64,000 nucleotides of DNA from Lonicera japonica (lineage: Eukaryota; Streptophyta; Magnoliopsida; Dipsacales; Caprifoliaceae). The stretch spans positions 52,248,783 through 52,312,782 of the forward strand of contig CM038464.1 of NCBI GenBank assembly GCA_021464415.1, given 5' to 3'. Shown here piece after piece: positions 22,039 through 33,028 of this stretch. Made by a program: the position numbers and the translations under genes. A model generated the notes under the pieces. It did no database searches. It had not been told where the DNA came from and was given only the letters and a program-made list of their open reading frames with translations. Numbering within the stretch: position 1 is the stretch's first letter; each line of letters starts with the position of its first letter.

Positions 22039-24530
22039 GAGACCTTACCCTGCAAAAATTCTCTGGTTAAGAAATCAGGAAGAGAGTTTGATTCTCCTTT
22101 TATAAATTCTATTTTGAAATCAAATACTGATAATATCACTTGCCATCTAGCAAATATTTGTTTTGAAGCAATATTTTTAACATCCTTTTCAAGCACATCT
22201 TTTGTTGCTTGACAATCAATACGTAATAGAAACTCTTAATTCAATAAATCTTCTTGAAAATCGAAAATACATTCAACAACTGATAATATTTTTTTTTAAT
22301 TGTAGAATAATTTTTCTGGGCATCATTCCACTTACCAGAAGTAAATCTAGATAAAATTTATTTATCATAGTCTTTAAATTTTTGTTTAAGAATGCCACCA
22401 TAACCTATATCAAAAGCATCGGTTTCAACAATTTTAAAAGAATAAGGTGATACAAGCGCTAAACAAGGGAGTTGTTTAACTTTTGATTTAATAGTTTTAA
22501 CAGCTATAGTATATCTTTCAGACCAAGGAAGAGGATTTTTTCTTAACCTTTCATAAAGCAGAATACAGTATGTAGCCAAATTTTTGTAATAATCTCGAAT
22601 ATAATTTAGAGATCCTAAAAATCTTTGTAATTGGGTTTTATCTATAATTTCATTAGGGAATTTATCAGCAAATTCAATAGCCCGGTTTATAGGAATAATA
22701 CTTCCCTTAGTAATTTCATATCCTAAGAATCTTATCTTAGTTTGAAAAATACTCATCTTTTTAGCTGAAACAACTAAACCAGCATTTCTAATAATTTTTA
22801 TAAATATTTGAATATGCTTAATATGCTGATCAACACTATTAGAAAAAATAAGAATATCATCAATATAAACAATAGAGAATGTACTGTAAGGAGTGAAAAT
22901 ATCATTCATAATGTTTTGAAATTCTGAAGGGGCATTTTTTAACCCGAATGGCATAACATTCCACTCATAGTGTCCAAAAGGAACTGTAAAAGCAGTCTTA
23001 TATTTGTCAATTTCAACAATTTGAATCTGCCAATAACCAGATTTTAGGTCAAATTTAGAGAATATAGTAGCAGCTTGTAGACGAGCCAATAAATCTTTTT
23101 TATTGGGGAGAGGATATCTAATCAATTTCAAGACTTTATTTAAGGGTTTATAATTAATAACAAGCCTAGGAGCACCTCTCTCAATTTCAGAGGCCTTATT
23201 AACATAGAAGGCTGTGCAACTCCAAGGGGAATAACTTTTCCTAATGAGTTTTTTCTCTATAAGAGAAGAGATTTCAGTTTTGCAATATTCTAATAAGACA
23301 GAGTTAATTTGAGCGGGTTTAGCTTTGGTAGAAATATTATTTTCATTAAAATCTTCCTCATAAGGAAGGGGAACAATATGCTTTTTTCGATCCCAAAAAG
23401 CAGTAGGAATATCACTGCAGATTTCACGAATAATTTGACCTTGCAGATTTTTAATTGAGAGTTTTATTTTAGGAGTATTAATTTGGAGATTTATATTCAT
23501 AATTTTAAAATCTTCTTGTAAATATTCTAGATGTTTTTCTTTAAAAACAAGTTTATCTTTAACCTCATTGACTTCTTTAATACGAGATTTAGTAATAAAT
23601 TTAAATAAAATTTCTTTATTGTCAAATTGTGTAACTGCTCCCTCCTTAGTTTTTGTGAATGGTTCTATGAGTTTTAAAAAGGGGGTTCCCAATATAATTC
23701 TCTGGGATAAATCTTTGATCAAAATAAAAGTACTTTTGATACACAAACCATCATTACAAACATAAGCATTAGACAACTTAAATTTAATTTTAAGTTTATT
23801 CCCTCTTGCACTAGTCATGGATTCGGAGGTTTTTTCAAAATACTTGGTAGGGACTAGACCTTCCCTAATACAGTTCATATCAGCCCATGTGTCTAGAAGG
23901 GCTATGTCTTTTAAAACAAAATCTTTATCTATCACAATAGTAATGTTAACATACCATTTTTGGATAATAATAGTATCAATGAGATTAAGAAAGTTATCAC
24001 TAGTATTTAGAGCCACAGCTTGTGAAAAACTTTCAGTATTAATAGTAGGTGTTTTTTCAAGGATAGAGAGGCGAAATTTAATATCTCTAATTTCAGTTTT
24101 TAAACTATTAATCTCATTTTTTACCTCAGAAATAGTGACTTCTTTTTCAGGAGTTTTATAAAAACTTTCAAGAATATTATGCAGAGAATAAGATTTTGTA
24201 CTAGGAAGAATACTTTTCTCAGTTTTAAACGTGGTCAAGTATTGTTCTATAAGTTTGCGTTTGACATTGGTATCTTCAACTTGATTTATAAGATCTAGAA
24301 TAGACTGTTCTTCTTTAGTTAGAACATTAATACTAAGACCATTGGTTTCTAATAGAGCCTTATAATAATCAGTCTGAGACTTGCACTTACAATCAGAATC
24401 AGACTCCGAATTATTGCTAGAAGAACCAGAAGGGGATGATCTAATCTTGTTAACTTCTTCCTCTTCATTTTCTTCCTCATCATCACTAGGGTTCAATAAA
24501 ACCGCCATAAGTTGCCTTTTAAAGCCTTCA
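22039..24530 (-). pseudogene. viral protease-reverse transcriptase-RNase H region
   Basis: The protease active site reads LLDTWADMN (about 23880-23905), where the family has D-T/S-G-A: a Gly-to-Trp change by one base. The reverse transcriptase shows FSKFDLKSGYWQI, FGLKNAPSEFQ and the catalytic YIDDIL (about 22850-22867). The RNase H start TDAFDIGYGG precedes a TAA at 22358. A poly-A frameshift near 22290-22305 follows, and the RNase H remainder (IDCQATKDVLEKDV) is in other frames down to about 22045. The enzymes would copy pregenomic RNA into DNA. The long frame (25255 to 22358) is unusually well kept, but the protein is dead at the protease and RNase H. Confidence 0.88.
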
Positions 24531-25910
24531 TCAGCTATTTCACTAAGCTTTTGCTTAGTCCAACATTTATTAGCATAGTGGCCAGCCTTGCCACATTTTC
24601 TACAAATAATTTGACTCATATTGGGCTTTTTATTTGGCCCAGGCATCCTATGAGGAGTCCTTGAGGTAGAGGGTTGAGAGGTTTTCTTATGTGACTTTTT
24701 ACGTTTTTTATGGTGTTTTCTAGTTCTATTAGAACTATCAGTAGTTTTCTTAGTCCTAGAATAAGGAATGCTAAGATCATAAGCAAACTGATCACAAAAT
24801 TCTCCTATTTCTTTACGACCAGTTAAATTCTGAGCTTTAAGCTTGATATCATTACATAGGGATAAGCCTTCAGCAATACATTCACTAATAAGATAGCCAT
24901 AGGTATAATCCTTATAAGGGATAGAAGTACCACCATGTTTTTTACTAATCCGATCTTTAACCTTTTGTGCAAATAAATTAGGAAGGCCAGCTATAAACTT
25001 TTCTTTCCAGAAATCAGCATTAGCGTCTTTTCTAGTCATAACTTTAGATAGGAATACATCCTTATACCACCTAAAATGGGTTAAAGTGGGCCACTTTAAG
25101 TTGATAAGTAAATCCTTACTTCTATCTAATATGGTAGGGTGAGGACCTATAAAATGTTGTACAATAGCAATAAGAAAGAGAGTAAACAGCATTTTCTTCA
25201 GCTTTAGGTTGAACCTGGGTAATATCCCGGCCTTGCTCATTTTTAGTAGTGACATTAATATTAATTATTTTTACAGAGTTTTTAATCTCACTTCTCTGAC
25301 TATCAGTCAGAACGTTATCCCACCAACCTCTTAGTTGGCCAGAAAAACCTGCAATCATAAATTCAGCAACACTTTTATCGCTACTACCACTAGCTTTGCA
25401 AACAGTTCCATACATAGTCATTATGTATAATAGAGTTAATATTTGATATTCAGACATACCATCAATATGCCATTCATAAATGGTTTTAGCACTAAAATTA
25501 GCTACAGGATTAAAAATAGCTTCTTCTTCAAATAGCATATCTTGAGGGGTAGGACGCTGGTAATAAGTCCTAGTCGGGGCCATTTGGGTAGCCATATGAG
25601 TTTTTCCGAAAGTTATTTTATTAAGATCTCCTTCCATAGCTAATAACTCGTTTTTAAATTGAGTGATATCGGAGAAATCAGTCTCATACTCAGAGACATC
25701 CTCAGTTTGGGTAATCGGAAGTATTTGTTTTTCATTAAATAAACGAAGTTTTTCTAGCTTCTCAGTAAGGGCTTCAATTATTTCTTTATGTTTGTCATTA
25801 TGTTTAAATTTCTCTGTAATCTCTATAACATATTTAATATAAGAGGTTTCAACCTTAGGCTTTTCTATAATAGAAATAGATTTTTTGTCCTCTAAGGTTT
25901 GAATCTTTTC
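24440..25910 (-). pseudogene. viral capsid region with zinc knuckle
   Basis: In order: a Lys/Glu-rich N-terminal stretch, the capsid core with GQLRGWWDNVL (about 25330-25365), a Lys-rich basic tract (about 24690-24720), and the zinc knuckle CRKCGKAGHYANKCW (about 24560-24604; C-X2-C-X4-H-X4-C), then an acidic stretch. A frameshift near 25170 separates the upstream frame (25637-25122) from the downstream one (25255 onward). A TAA at 25911-25913 precedes this part. The plus-strand fragment 17464-18481 is a second copy. Confidence 0.85.
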
Positions 25911-27472
25911 TTAAGTTTCTTCAATACGAGTTAATTGACTTGCCATGGTTTGTATATGTAAGTTAGTATAATTGTTCTGCTTAATAACTTTATTAAGATC
26001 ATCAGGCCCTATGTGGGACGAAGTTATCCTAATATTGGATGAAAAGGCATTAGTTTCTAAAGTCTGATTTTCTCCTACCTCTATCTTTAGTGCCTCAGTA
26101 GGAGGATAAAGAGACTGGACCATATTTCCAGAAGCAGTTTTCCAAGTTTTATAAAAGCTGTCAGTAGTACAAATATTAGGATAATCACCCTCATAATTAC
26201 CATAAAACCATGTGACAAAAGGAATAACTTCCTCATTTTCGTCAATATGTTCATAAAATTTATTTTTTGTTCATCAGAAAATTCTGCAAAAAACCATTTT
26301 CTAAAATCAGAATATTTTTCCTGCATGAATTCAGTATTACAATCAGTTCTTTTATAAGAAAATTCACTTTTAGTAATGGTCATGATTTGTTTCATAGCAA
26401 AACCTAATTCAAAAATAGTATCAGGTTCATTTTTTGAAGGTTTAGAATAAACAATATGAGGAATATTTTGTTGGGAATTAATGACTCCTTCAAATTGTAA
26501 CTCATCGTCTTTAGTACCAGAAACTCCTGCCTCTATGGAGTTTTTGGAGATAGGAATACTAGAACTAATAGTAGGAGTCGGTGTATAAAATCTTTGTCTT
26601 TCAGAATAAGAGGCCGAATATGGTCTTTTTGATGAGTTTGATAACCTAGCAGTTTTATTATTATCAAATCTAACGACAACATCTCCATCATCAAATTGAA
26701 GAATCTCGTCAATTTTTTTATTTTCAACAGGGGTTGGTGGAGCTGCTGCTTTAAGAAGTCATTGTTCAGGTAATTCAATTTCATTCCATTTAATGGTTCT
26801 AGGCACAGCTATATCGGATTTTAGTAAATTAGTTTCAATAAGAGTAGTTTTACCCTTGTGATCATATCTTTTAGCATTAGGGCTATGGGTGTTCATAACT
26901 TTATAATGAACTCTATAAGTGACATTTAAAGGTTCACTACCCTCTTTCAAATTGTAACCACTCATTTGAATATTTAAAGTTAAAACATCTAATAAATTTT
27001 TGTCAGATAAAGAAACAGAATAATCAGGGAAGCAGTTAAAATAAACTGGACCATCACATAAACTAGTCTGGATTATTCCCAATAAGGAATCTTTAAATTT
27101 ATTATGTCTACAATCACGTAAAGCAATTAATAAGGAGGTATTTAAACCTAGAGAAGTTAAAGGTTTAATAGCCACTTGAATGAGACCAATATGCATATAT
27201 TTATATTTATCTTTACAACGCAAGATTTCATCTTCATGTAATAACTGCATATGATCAAGATTATTACCAACGGGAATAGTCTGTTCAATAGTTTTAATAG
27301 ACATTGAAAAAATAAAATCAAACATTCCAGAATTATAAATTTTGTTTGGTTTAACCATAGGTAAATGCCAGTTTAATAATTTATTTTATATATTAGAAAA
27401 TTCGACATCATCAGTGTTCTTTATAAAAGAACTGGGAACATATTTTGAACGAGAAATAGATCTGCTCAACAT
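25911..27472 (-). pseudogene. viral movement-protein region, first copy
   Basis: ATG at 27472 opens MLSRSISR, with an in-frame TAA near 27391. The movement-protein core is open from 27358 to 26759 (MHIGLIQVAIKPLTSLGLN, LIALRDCRHNKFKDSLLG, GPVYFNCFPDY), typical of the 30K superfamily. A TGA follows LPEQ, a linker region continues to 26395, and a frameshift lies near 26255. A coiled region with SQLTRIEET then ends at 25911. The early TAA, the TGA and the frameshift are shared with the copy at 18721-20196. Confidence 0.85.
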
Positions 27473-27616
27473 TTCAAGAGAAAAATTTAATAAACAGAAA
27501 CAATAAAATTAGCACGTCTGTCAACGATTTACGCAAACATGGATAACCAACAAGCAATACCTTTGCTATAAGGGTTAGAGCTGCCACGCGATTTGGATGA
27601 CGTCCCACTAATTCCT

Positions 27617-27630
27617 GCCTCTGATACCAA
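27617..27630 (-). promoter_or_regulatory. viral tRNA-Met primer-binding site, first copy
   Basis: Minus-strand TTGGTATCAGAGGC is the initiator tRNA-Met complement used for minus-strand priming in Caulimoviridae. It lies about 150 bp upstream of the movement-protein ATG and about 45 bp downstream of AATAAA (about 27672). The spacing matches the second copy. Confidence 0.85.
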
Positions 27631-27681
27631 ATTAATACAAGGATCGAAGATGTAGAACAGAGCTTAAAGTTTTATTTAAGA

Positions 27682-28237
27682 TATAATCAAAATCTACATT
27701 AAGTATAATATTGCGTTATTTATTAAACTTATAGAGTACACATTGTAATCAAAGTTTACATTGATAGAAATTTCTTATTGATTAACTAATAAGAAACCAC
27801 ATTATAATCAAAGTCTACAATGAGTATAATATCGCATTATTTATTTAACAAGCTTTTTCACAATTGCATTATTGAGAGTTTTCAATATCTCCTCAATTGT
27901 TGTGTTCAAGTTATATGAGGTTATCATAATTCTTTTTCTTTATTTAAAATCAGGATAATATGTCAAACAATTTTTTTTGTTTATTGTCGTTCGATTTATT
28001 ATTATAATTAGTTATTTGATAGATAAGTTGCAAAGAGGAGTCTACATCAAGATCACTATTTGTCAAACAATTTTTTATTTATTGTCGTTCGATCTGTTAT
28101 TATAGTTCATTCTTTGATATAGAAGTTACAAAGATGAGAGATGAATGTATTTTATTTTATTTTTTGTTATTTGATTTGTAATTCTAAAATAAAATACTCA
28201 TTAATAACCACGTGCAACGCACGTGCTGAAAAGCTAG
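27682..28237 (+). mobile_element. Helitron A, right part
   Basis: It continues Helitron A after the viral insert. The 3' end has the hairpin CACGTGC-AAC-GCACGTG, then CTGAAAAG and CTAG at 28234-28237, followed by T. Bases 27682-28191 repeat 16945-17462. The sequence after 28237 matches the tail after Helitron B (34905 on). Confidence 0.8.
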
Positions 28238-28640
28238 TTTTAGAAAATAAGAAAAAAGTTGATTCCCACATCAGCATGCTTTTTTTTAAAAAAAAATAAA
28301 TAATATTTAATTTAGTGTTTATGCGGATGCTCAAGTGATTGAAAACTCAAACCTTAGTGGCAATTAGGACAATCATCAATGGTGTCCGAAATGATCGAAA
28401 TGAAAATAAATACAAAGTAGATTATTAATTTTGTTGAGAAAAAAAATATAATGACCAAATTGTAAAATCGTTGATAGTAATTTGTATATTCTTATTATTA
28501 ACCCAACAAGTTTTGTGCACATGAAATATTTTGTACATGTATGTTTTGATTGACATCTGAATTCTGAAAGAATGAAAATCCATTGTGTTAAATTCTCATG
28601 TGTGCAATTGGTTGCAATAAAACACACATGAAAAATAATA
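28238..28640. repeat. unit A tail, copy of 34905-35300
   Basis: It is closely similar to 34905-35300, including TCAGCATGCTTTTTT and CAATTAGGACAATCATCAA. A minus-strand frame (28627-28376) is partly conserved in the paralogue but shifts there, so it is not called a gene. Part of it (about 28400-28520, minus) is an inverted copy of AT-rich sequence at 14110-14220, 33305-33420 and 39415-39545. Confidence 0.6.
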
Positions 28641-28728
28641 TAAAAAAGAAAGAAGAATCTGCCTCATGCGGTATCTTGGTTGGCTCCTCTAGGCTCTAGC
28701 CAAACGACACGTGTCTATTTTTATCTAT

Positions 28729-29010
28729 TTTGAATCGCCCCGGTTTAAGATTTGTTGCTATGTGAGGGATGCTTCGGGTTCTTTACTTCATGTGGCTGGA
28801 AGTTTTGAGAATAGTGTATCGATAGTTTCGTTTGATGAGCTTCAAGCCATAACATGCATTTGGTTTTGTGCGCACAGATTGATTTGCACACATCCCGAAT
28901 TGTAGTTCAGAGTGATTCGAAAAGTGTTATAGTACTGCTCATTTTGTCACGTGACTCTTGCCTGAATTGGGTCGATTCGATTCTTCTGGATTCGGTTAAA
29001 TTTATATCAC
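28729..29010 (+). pseudogene. RNase H-like (RVT_3, LINE-type) fragment
   Basis: The frame CYVRDASGSLLHVAGSF ... FDELQAIT matches the start of plant RVT_3 RNase H domains (RDSSGxL ... AELxA). The continuation IVVQSDSKSVIVLL (about 28895-28940) is in a different frame. Stops and frameshifts make it a remnant. A related piece lies at 53141-53310. Source is a LINE or a domesticated RNase H-like gene. Confidence 0.6.
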
Positions 29011-29027
29011 TCACAATTTATTTATTA

Positions 29028-31030
29028 GATTGTTAAATATTAATATTAAATTTTGTTATTAAGGTTGATTTGCTTATTAAATTGTTATTTGATAAGTTAA
29101 TATTGAGATTAATATATTTGTTTGTTGGTTATTGAGGTTGATTCAATATTGACTTGAAAAATTCATGAACAATTTTTTTTTTTTGGTCTCACCTAAACAA
29201 AATTCTTAGCCCTGCCTCTCCTATGGATTATATCTATTTTAACTAAAGTGGATTGTGGGTGTATAACTTAATAACACTGATGAATATGATTGCCAATTGG
29301 GTTCTACTCCGTATAAATTTGGTTTCTCAAGTTAACTTTCATCTCAAATTAAAAATCCAATATTTTTCAATACATTATCATCATATATCTCAAATTAAGG
29401 AGGATTGCTGGTATTACACATAATAGGGAGAGCTTCATAAGGATCATCATTTTATAGGAGTAAACAAATGATTTTTTTTTCATAAAACTAAGTGTTATTG
29501 TTATAATGAGTAGCTTGTCTCCACAAAATTTTGATCAAAAAATTCAAATATGAAGTGGGTGTGATAAAAATGTGATATATATGTTTATTTTCATCCATTG
29601 AAATTTTATATGATCATATTACTAATTCTAAATTGATATATTTTATGAAACTTGGTGGAAATGACAAAGTATCATGGCAAAATTCATCCATATATCTCTC
29701 AAAATAGACTGTGCTTATTTATTTATTTATTAATAAAACAAAGACAGTCAAAGTTCTCCCATACATAGTAATATTGATGGATGAGATTAGGTTCTTAATT
29801 GTATTAAATTGTTCTCAAGTGAACCTTGGTCTCAAACTAAAAATCCAATATTTTTAAAAACATTATAATCATATGTCGATATACCTAGTGTTTAATATAG
29901 AAAATATTCAATTTCGTGTATTCTTCTAAACAAACAAAGAAGCAAGCAATTAACCAAAGATTTGAGTACATACATTTATATAGAGATAGAGAAGAATTCT
30001 AAATAGAGGGGGTAAATTACCTCAACAAGCTTTGTTTAGAGAAATAAAAAGAGGAGAAGGATCAATCCCACAGAAGAGAAGACTGATTTTAATGTTATTG
30101 TTTACTATCGGAAATCGCTCTGTCCCCAAATTTAAGCCTCAGCCTATATATACATACATAATAATTCTTGGAGAGACTAAATTCTTTTCGATTTAAACTA
30201 GGATTTGGATGTACGTCCCCCAGCCATTTCATCCTCTAAATTGGTAAAAATTAGTCTCAGATTTAAATTTGTCATCAAAAGATTGAATTTTCTACCATCG
30301 GGCTTTCCTTAGAAGCTAGGCCCATGATGGAATTTTTGGGATTGTTTTTTCTGTTTAAGCAAATTTGTCAGCAAATTTTTATTTTGGTGTACAACAAAAA
30401 ATTCAACATAACATGCAACATATATATATATATATATAGAGTGTGTTCGCTCATTAGATATTTAATACACTAAAAATTATTTCTAGTATAAAGAATTTTG
30501 GGTTAATTAAAAGAATGTATAACGTATTATCCATAATTATGCTTTGGATACTATACTTTTTTCCATTTTATATGGCATTAAGAGTCTTAGGATTGTTCTA
30601 TTTTCACCCCAAAAAATGTTTAGTTTCACTGTCACCTCACATTCGATACTTAAATACCGAATAATGACATGTTATTCGGTTCTTGTGAATCGAGTATAAG
30701 CCCATTACTCAAATAAATTCTCGTATCTCTAATCTACTTTAAAAGCTTTTTTCTCATAAAACTCCAAATCTCAAGTCAAGTATTAAATACATTTAAAACA
30801 GTTATAAAAATTATTTTCTAAGGTTTCAACGTGCAAATTCATCAACATGTCAATTTTCTACTAAAACGAACTTATATTTAAACATCTAACGTGCTTTTTG
30901 ATATTTAACAAATAAAACACTTAGGTGCTTTTTGACATTTAACAAATAGAACACTTACATTTCCCAAAGTAATTTAGACATACGAGCAAAATATGTCAAC
31001 ATAACCTTATAAATTAGAAAAAAAAAAAAA
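29028..31030. repeat. unit B left block including promoter module 3
   Basis: 29028-29880 copies 11720-12560 and 29881-30960 copies about 12545-13370. It includes a TATA/leader/donor module (TATA at about 30143-30153 on the minus strand, donor-like GTAATT near 30010-30017). No F-box coding sequence lies downstream of this module on its strand before the RNase H fragment, so it is an orphan. A TA microsatellite is at about 30419-30440. Confidence 0.7.
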
Positions 31031-31132
31031 CAAAAGATTTGCTCGGATCCACAAACTATTTCAAGAAACTTTTAAGTGTATATATATTAAACAAAAAGTT
31101 AAAAAAAGGAGGAAAAAAACATGCATACCAAA

Positions 31133-32350
31133 TTAATACAGCAAATAGGGACTTGGTATTACCCAAACCGGAGGGGGCCAATACAGGTTTCGATCACGTT
31201 TGAAACCTGGCAACAACTTGATACTTTCGTCCTCCAAGTTGAACAAACCTATGTCTCCACCTCTTTCATTATTATCCTCGTTGTGAAAATCAGTCATATT
31301 GTCTGTAAAATATATGCGATTTCCCTTAAACTCGGTAAAGGGACAGGAGGATGATGAGATGGAGAAAGACGAATTAAAACCCAAAAATAGCATATCGTCG
31401 CCTATATTTGTCACCACAAACCAACTTGAATTGCTTGGGTCATGTTTGTAAACTGTAAAACCAAAAGTGTTACATGAAATGCCTTCATCGCCCTTTATAC
31501 TATTGACATGGCGTTCAACCATAAGTAGGCCTCCATCAGAAGACTCAACCAAGTATAAGTTAGATGTCCATGGCTGTGGTGATACTATTTTTGTCACCTT
31601 TGATTTAGGGCTTACATTCTCAAAAACTAGTATTTCTCCTTTGAAGTTTAGCGCATGTAATTTTCCCTTGTGGAATATAAGGTCAACAAATGACTCGCGA
31701 TAATTTTCGCAGAGGAGTGTCCATTTAGCATCATTGCACTTGCAATATGCCAGTCTTGCATACGAACCGTAAATAGCTACAACCACACAATTTTCTTCAC
31801 GTTTAAGGGAAGGAGGCGATGATAAGACAACCTTTTCCATCAACTGCATGTTAACATGAACTGACTCATTGAACAGAAGATCTTTGCCCTTTCGATCTAT
31901 AAGGCCGTATTCTTTCCCAAGTTTATTGGCTCGGTAGTTCTTCACATCAGGAAACTTGGTTCTCGGAGGAAGTTTGATTTGGGTACCGTTAAGAGAGTTG
32001 ATTAGATACATATTAATACCTTCCTCAACACTGATTAACCAACCATGAGAAGATCCTTTAAATATCTTTCCTTGTGAATCTGGTACGTGAAGCCCGTAAA
32101 CTCTACGGTCAATTAAGTTGAATAGTCCCTTGTGAGACGGATTTTTGCCACCATCAAGTGATTGTAGCAACCAAGGAAGATGCCTCTCTTGTTGGTTAGG
32201 CACCTTTGGGACATTAGAATTCCAAGATTGACAGACAGATCGAAAACGAACTTTATCAGCATAGAGCGTGATATTTTCTTCAATGGCCATCACTAACTCT
32301 GCTGGAAGGTTGGACCAATTCCCCACCGTTGCTTGATTCTTCATCTCCAT
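31133..32350 (-). CDS. F-box/DUF295 (KIB-type) protein, intact copy B
   Basis: An uninterrupted frame of 405 aa starts MEMKNQATVG at 32350. The F-box covers about residues 10-50 (WSNLPAELVMAIEENI, VRFRSVCQSWNS). The DUF295/KIB-type beta-propeller region follows (GKIFKGSSHGWLISVEEG, INSLNGTQIKLPPRTKFP, LAYCKCNDAKWTLL, GGDIGLFNLEDESIKLLP). F-box proteins of this class bind SKP1 in SCF E3 ligases and recruit targets through the C-terminal domain; the target here cannot be read from sequence. A 5'UTR intron is likely: acceptor TAATCAG near 32364, donor GAG^GTAATT at 32901. It is the only intact copy; copy A at 9770-10989 is frameshifted and only a stub remains at 38426-38497. Confidence 0.9.
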   Translation of the reverse strand: MEMKNQATVGNWSNLPAELVMAIEENITLYADKVRFRSVCQSWNSNVPKVPNQQERHLPWLLQSLDGGKNPSHKGLFNLIDRRVYGLHVPDSQGKIFKGSSHGWLISVEEGINMYLINSLNGTQIKLPPRTKFPDVKNYRANKLGKEYGLIDRKGKDLLFNESVHVNMQLMEKVVLSSPPSLKREENCVVVAIYGSYARLAYCKCNDAKWTLLCENYRESFVDLIFHKGKLHALNFKGEILVFENVSPKSKVTKIVSPQPWTSNLYLVESSDGGLLMVERHVNSIKGDEGISCNTFGFTVYKHDPSNSSWFVVTNIGDDMLFLGFNSSFSISSSSCPFTEFKGNRIYFTDNMTDFHNEDNNERGGDIGLFNLEDESIKLLPGFKRDRNLYWPPPVWVIPSPYLLY

Positions 32351-32353
32351 CAA

Positions 32354-32901
32354 TTATTATTTGCTGATTAGAAACAGAACAAAAAGGACAAAAAAATGAA
32401 AATAAAATAGAATTAGTATGGTCTTTTAATTGATTGAACATATAACATCCAGGGACGGACAAGGACCAGGAAAACCATTTTTCCAAATGGGAATTACATC
32501 CTAATGCGGGTATTGGGACACCTTGTGGCAAAGCCAAAAAAGGAAAAAGAACATAAAACATGGAATTGCAAACTAGGTATGCACTGTGAAGATCTTCTTA
32601 TATTTTTATTAGAATTCCATATAGGTTGTTTTATCTGCTTTAACTAAAGTGGATTGAGGGTATATAACATATAATACTGATGGATATGGTTGGGTTCTTT
32701 GAATAAATAGGATTTCTCAAGTGAACTTTGGTCTGGCCAATCTTTTTTCAAAACAGTATCATCATACAACTCAAATTAATATTCGTGTATTCTTCTAAAC
32801 AAGCAAATAAGCAAGCAATTAAACAAAGATTTGAACACATACATTTATATATATATATATATAGAGAGAGAGAACATAATTGTAGAAAGAGAGTAAATTA
32901 C
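32354..32901 (-). other. probable 5'UTR intron of F-box B
   Basis: It lies between the donor at 32901 and the acceptor near 32364 on the minus strand, about 538 nt. No ORF of note is present. Similar stretches occur at 38530-38890. The boundaries are inferred from splice signals only. Confidence 0.5.
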
Positions 32902-33028
32902 CTCAACAAGCTTTGCTTAAAGAAATTAAAAGAACAGATCCCACAAAAAAGAAGACTGATTTAAACGTTATTGTTTACTATCGGAAGAAGCTCTGTCCGC
33001 AAATTTAAGCGTCAGCCTATATATATAA
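32902..33028 (-). promoter_or_regulatory. promoter and 5'UTR module 4 (F-box B)
   Basis: Minus-strand TATA run TATATATAGG at about 33017-33028, then a leader with GCTTCTTCCGATAGTAAAC and CAAGCTTGTTGAG ending at the donor. This is the best candidate promoter for the intact F-box gene. It is conserved with five other module copies in the window. Confidence 0.6.

Larger units (their letters stand above)
17463..27681 (-). mobile_element. endogenous caulimovirid (Florendovirus-like), rearranged
   Basis: On the minus strand one complete genome unit runs from about 27681 to 20390: poly(A) signal, tRNA-Met primer-binding site, movement protein, capsid with zinc knuckle, protease, reverse transcriptase, RNase H, second ORF, promoter. 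The two primer-binding sites are about 7,276 bp apart, matching caulimovirid genome size. A second partial unit (20390-18721, minus) follows, then an inverted plus-strand fragment (17464-18720). A polyprotein with movement protein first plus a separate downstream ORF fits Florendovirus better than Petuvirus, from memory of those genome maps. Every coding region has stops or frameshifts. There is no integrase or LTR, so this is not a retrotransposon. Confidence 0.85.

Noticed and set aside
21724..24578. Plus-strand ORFs opposite the viral genes
   Set aside because: They are antisense frames of the viral coding sequence with no recognisable domain.
22358..25637. Ty3/gypsy retrotransposon
   Set aside because: No integrase or LTRs are found, a 30K movement protein precedes the capsid region, and the terminal organisation is that of a pararetrovirus.
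17463..27681. A potentially active integrated virus
   Set aside because: Stops and frameshifts affect every gene, the protease active site is altered, and RNase H is broken.
28376..28627. 83-codon minus-strand ORF with a related frame at 35091-35291
   Set aside because: The similarity is nucleotide-level from the unit duplication; the paralogue shifts frame and the sequence is AT-rich repeat.
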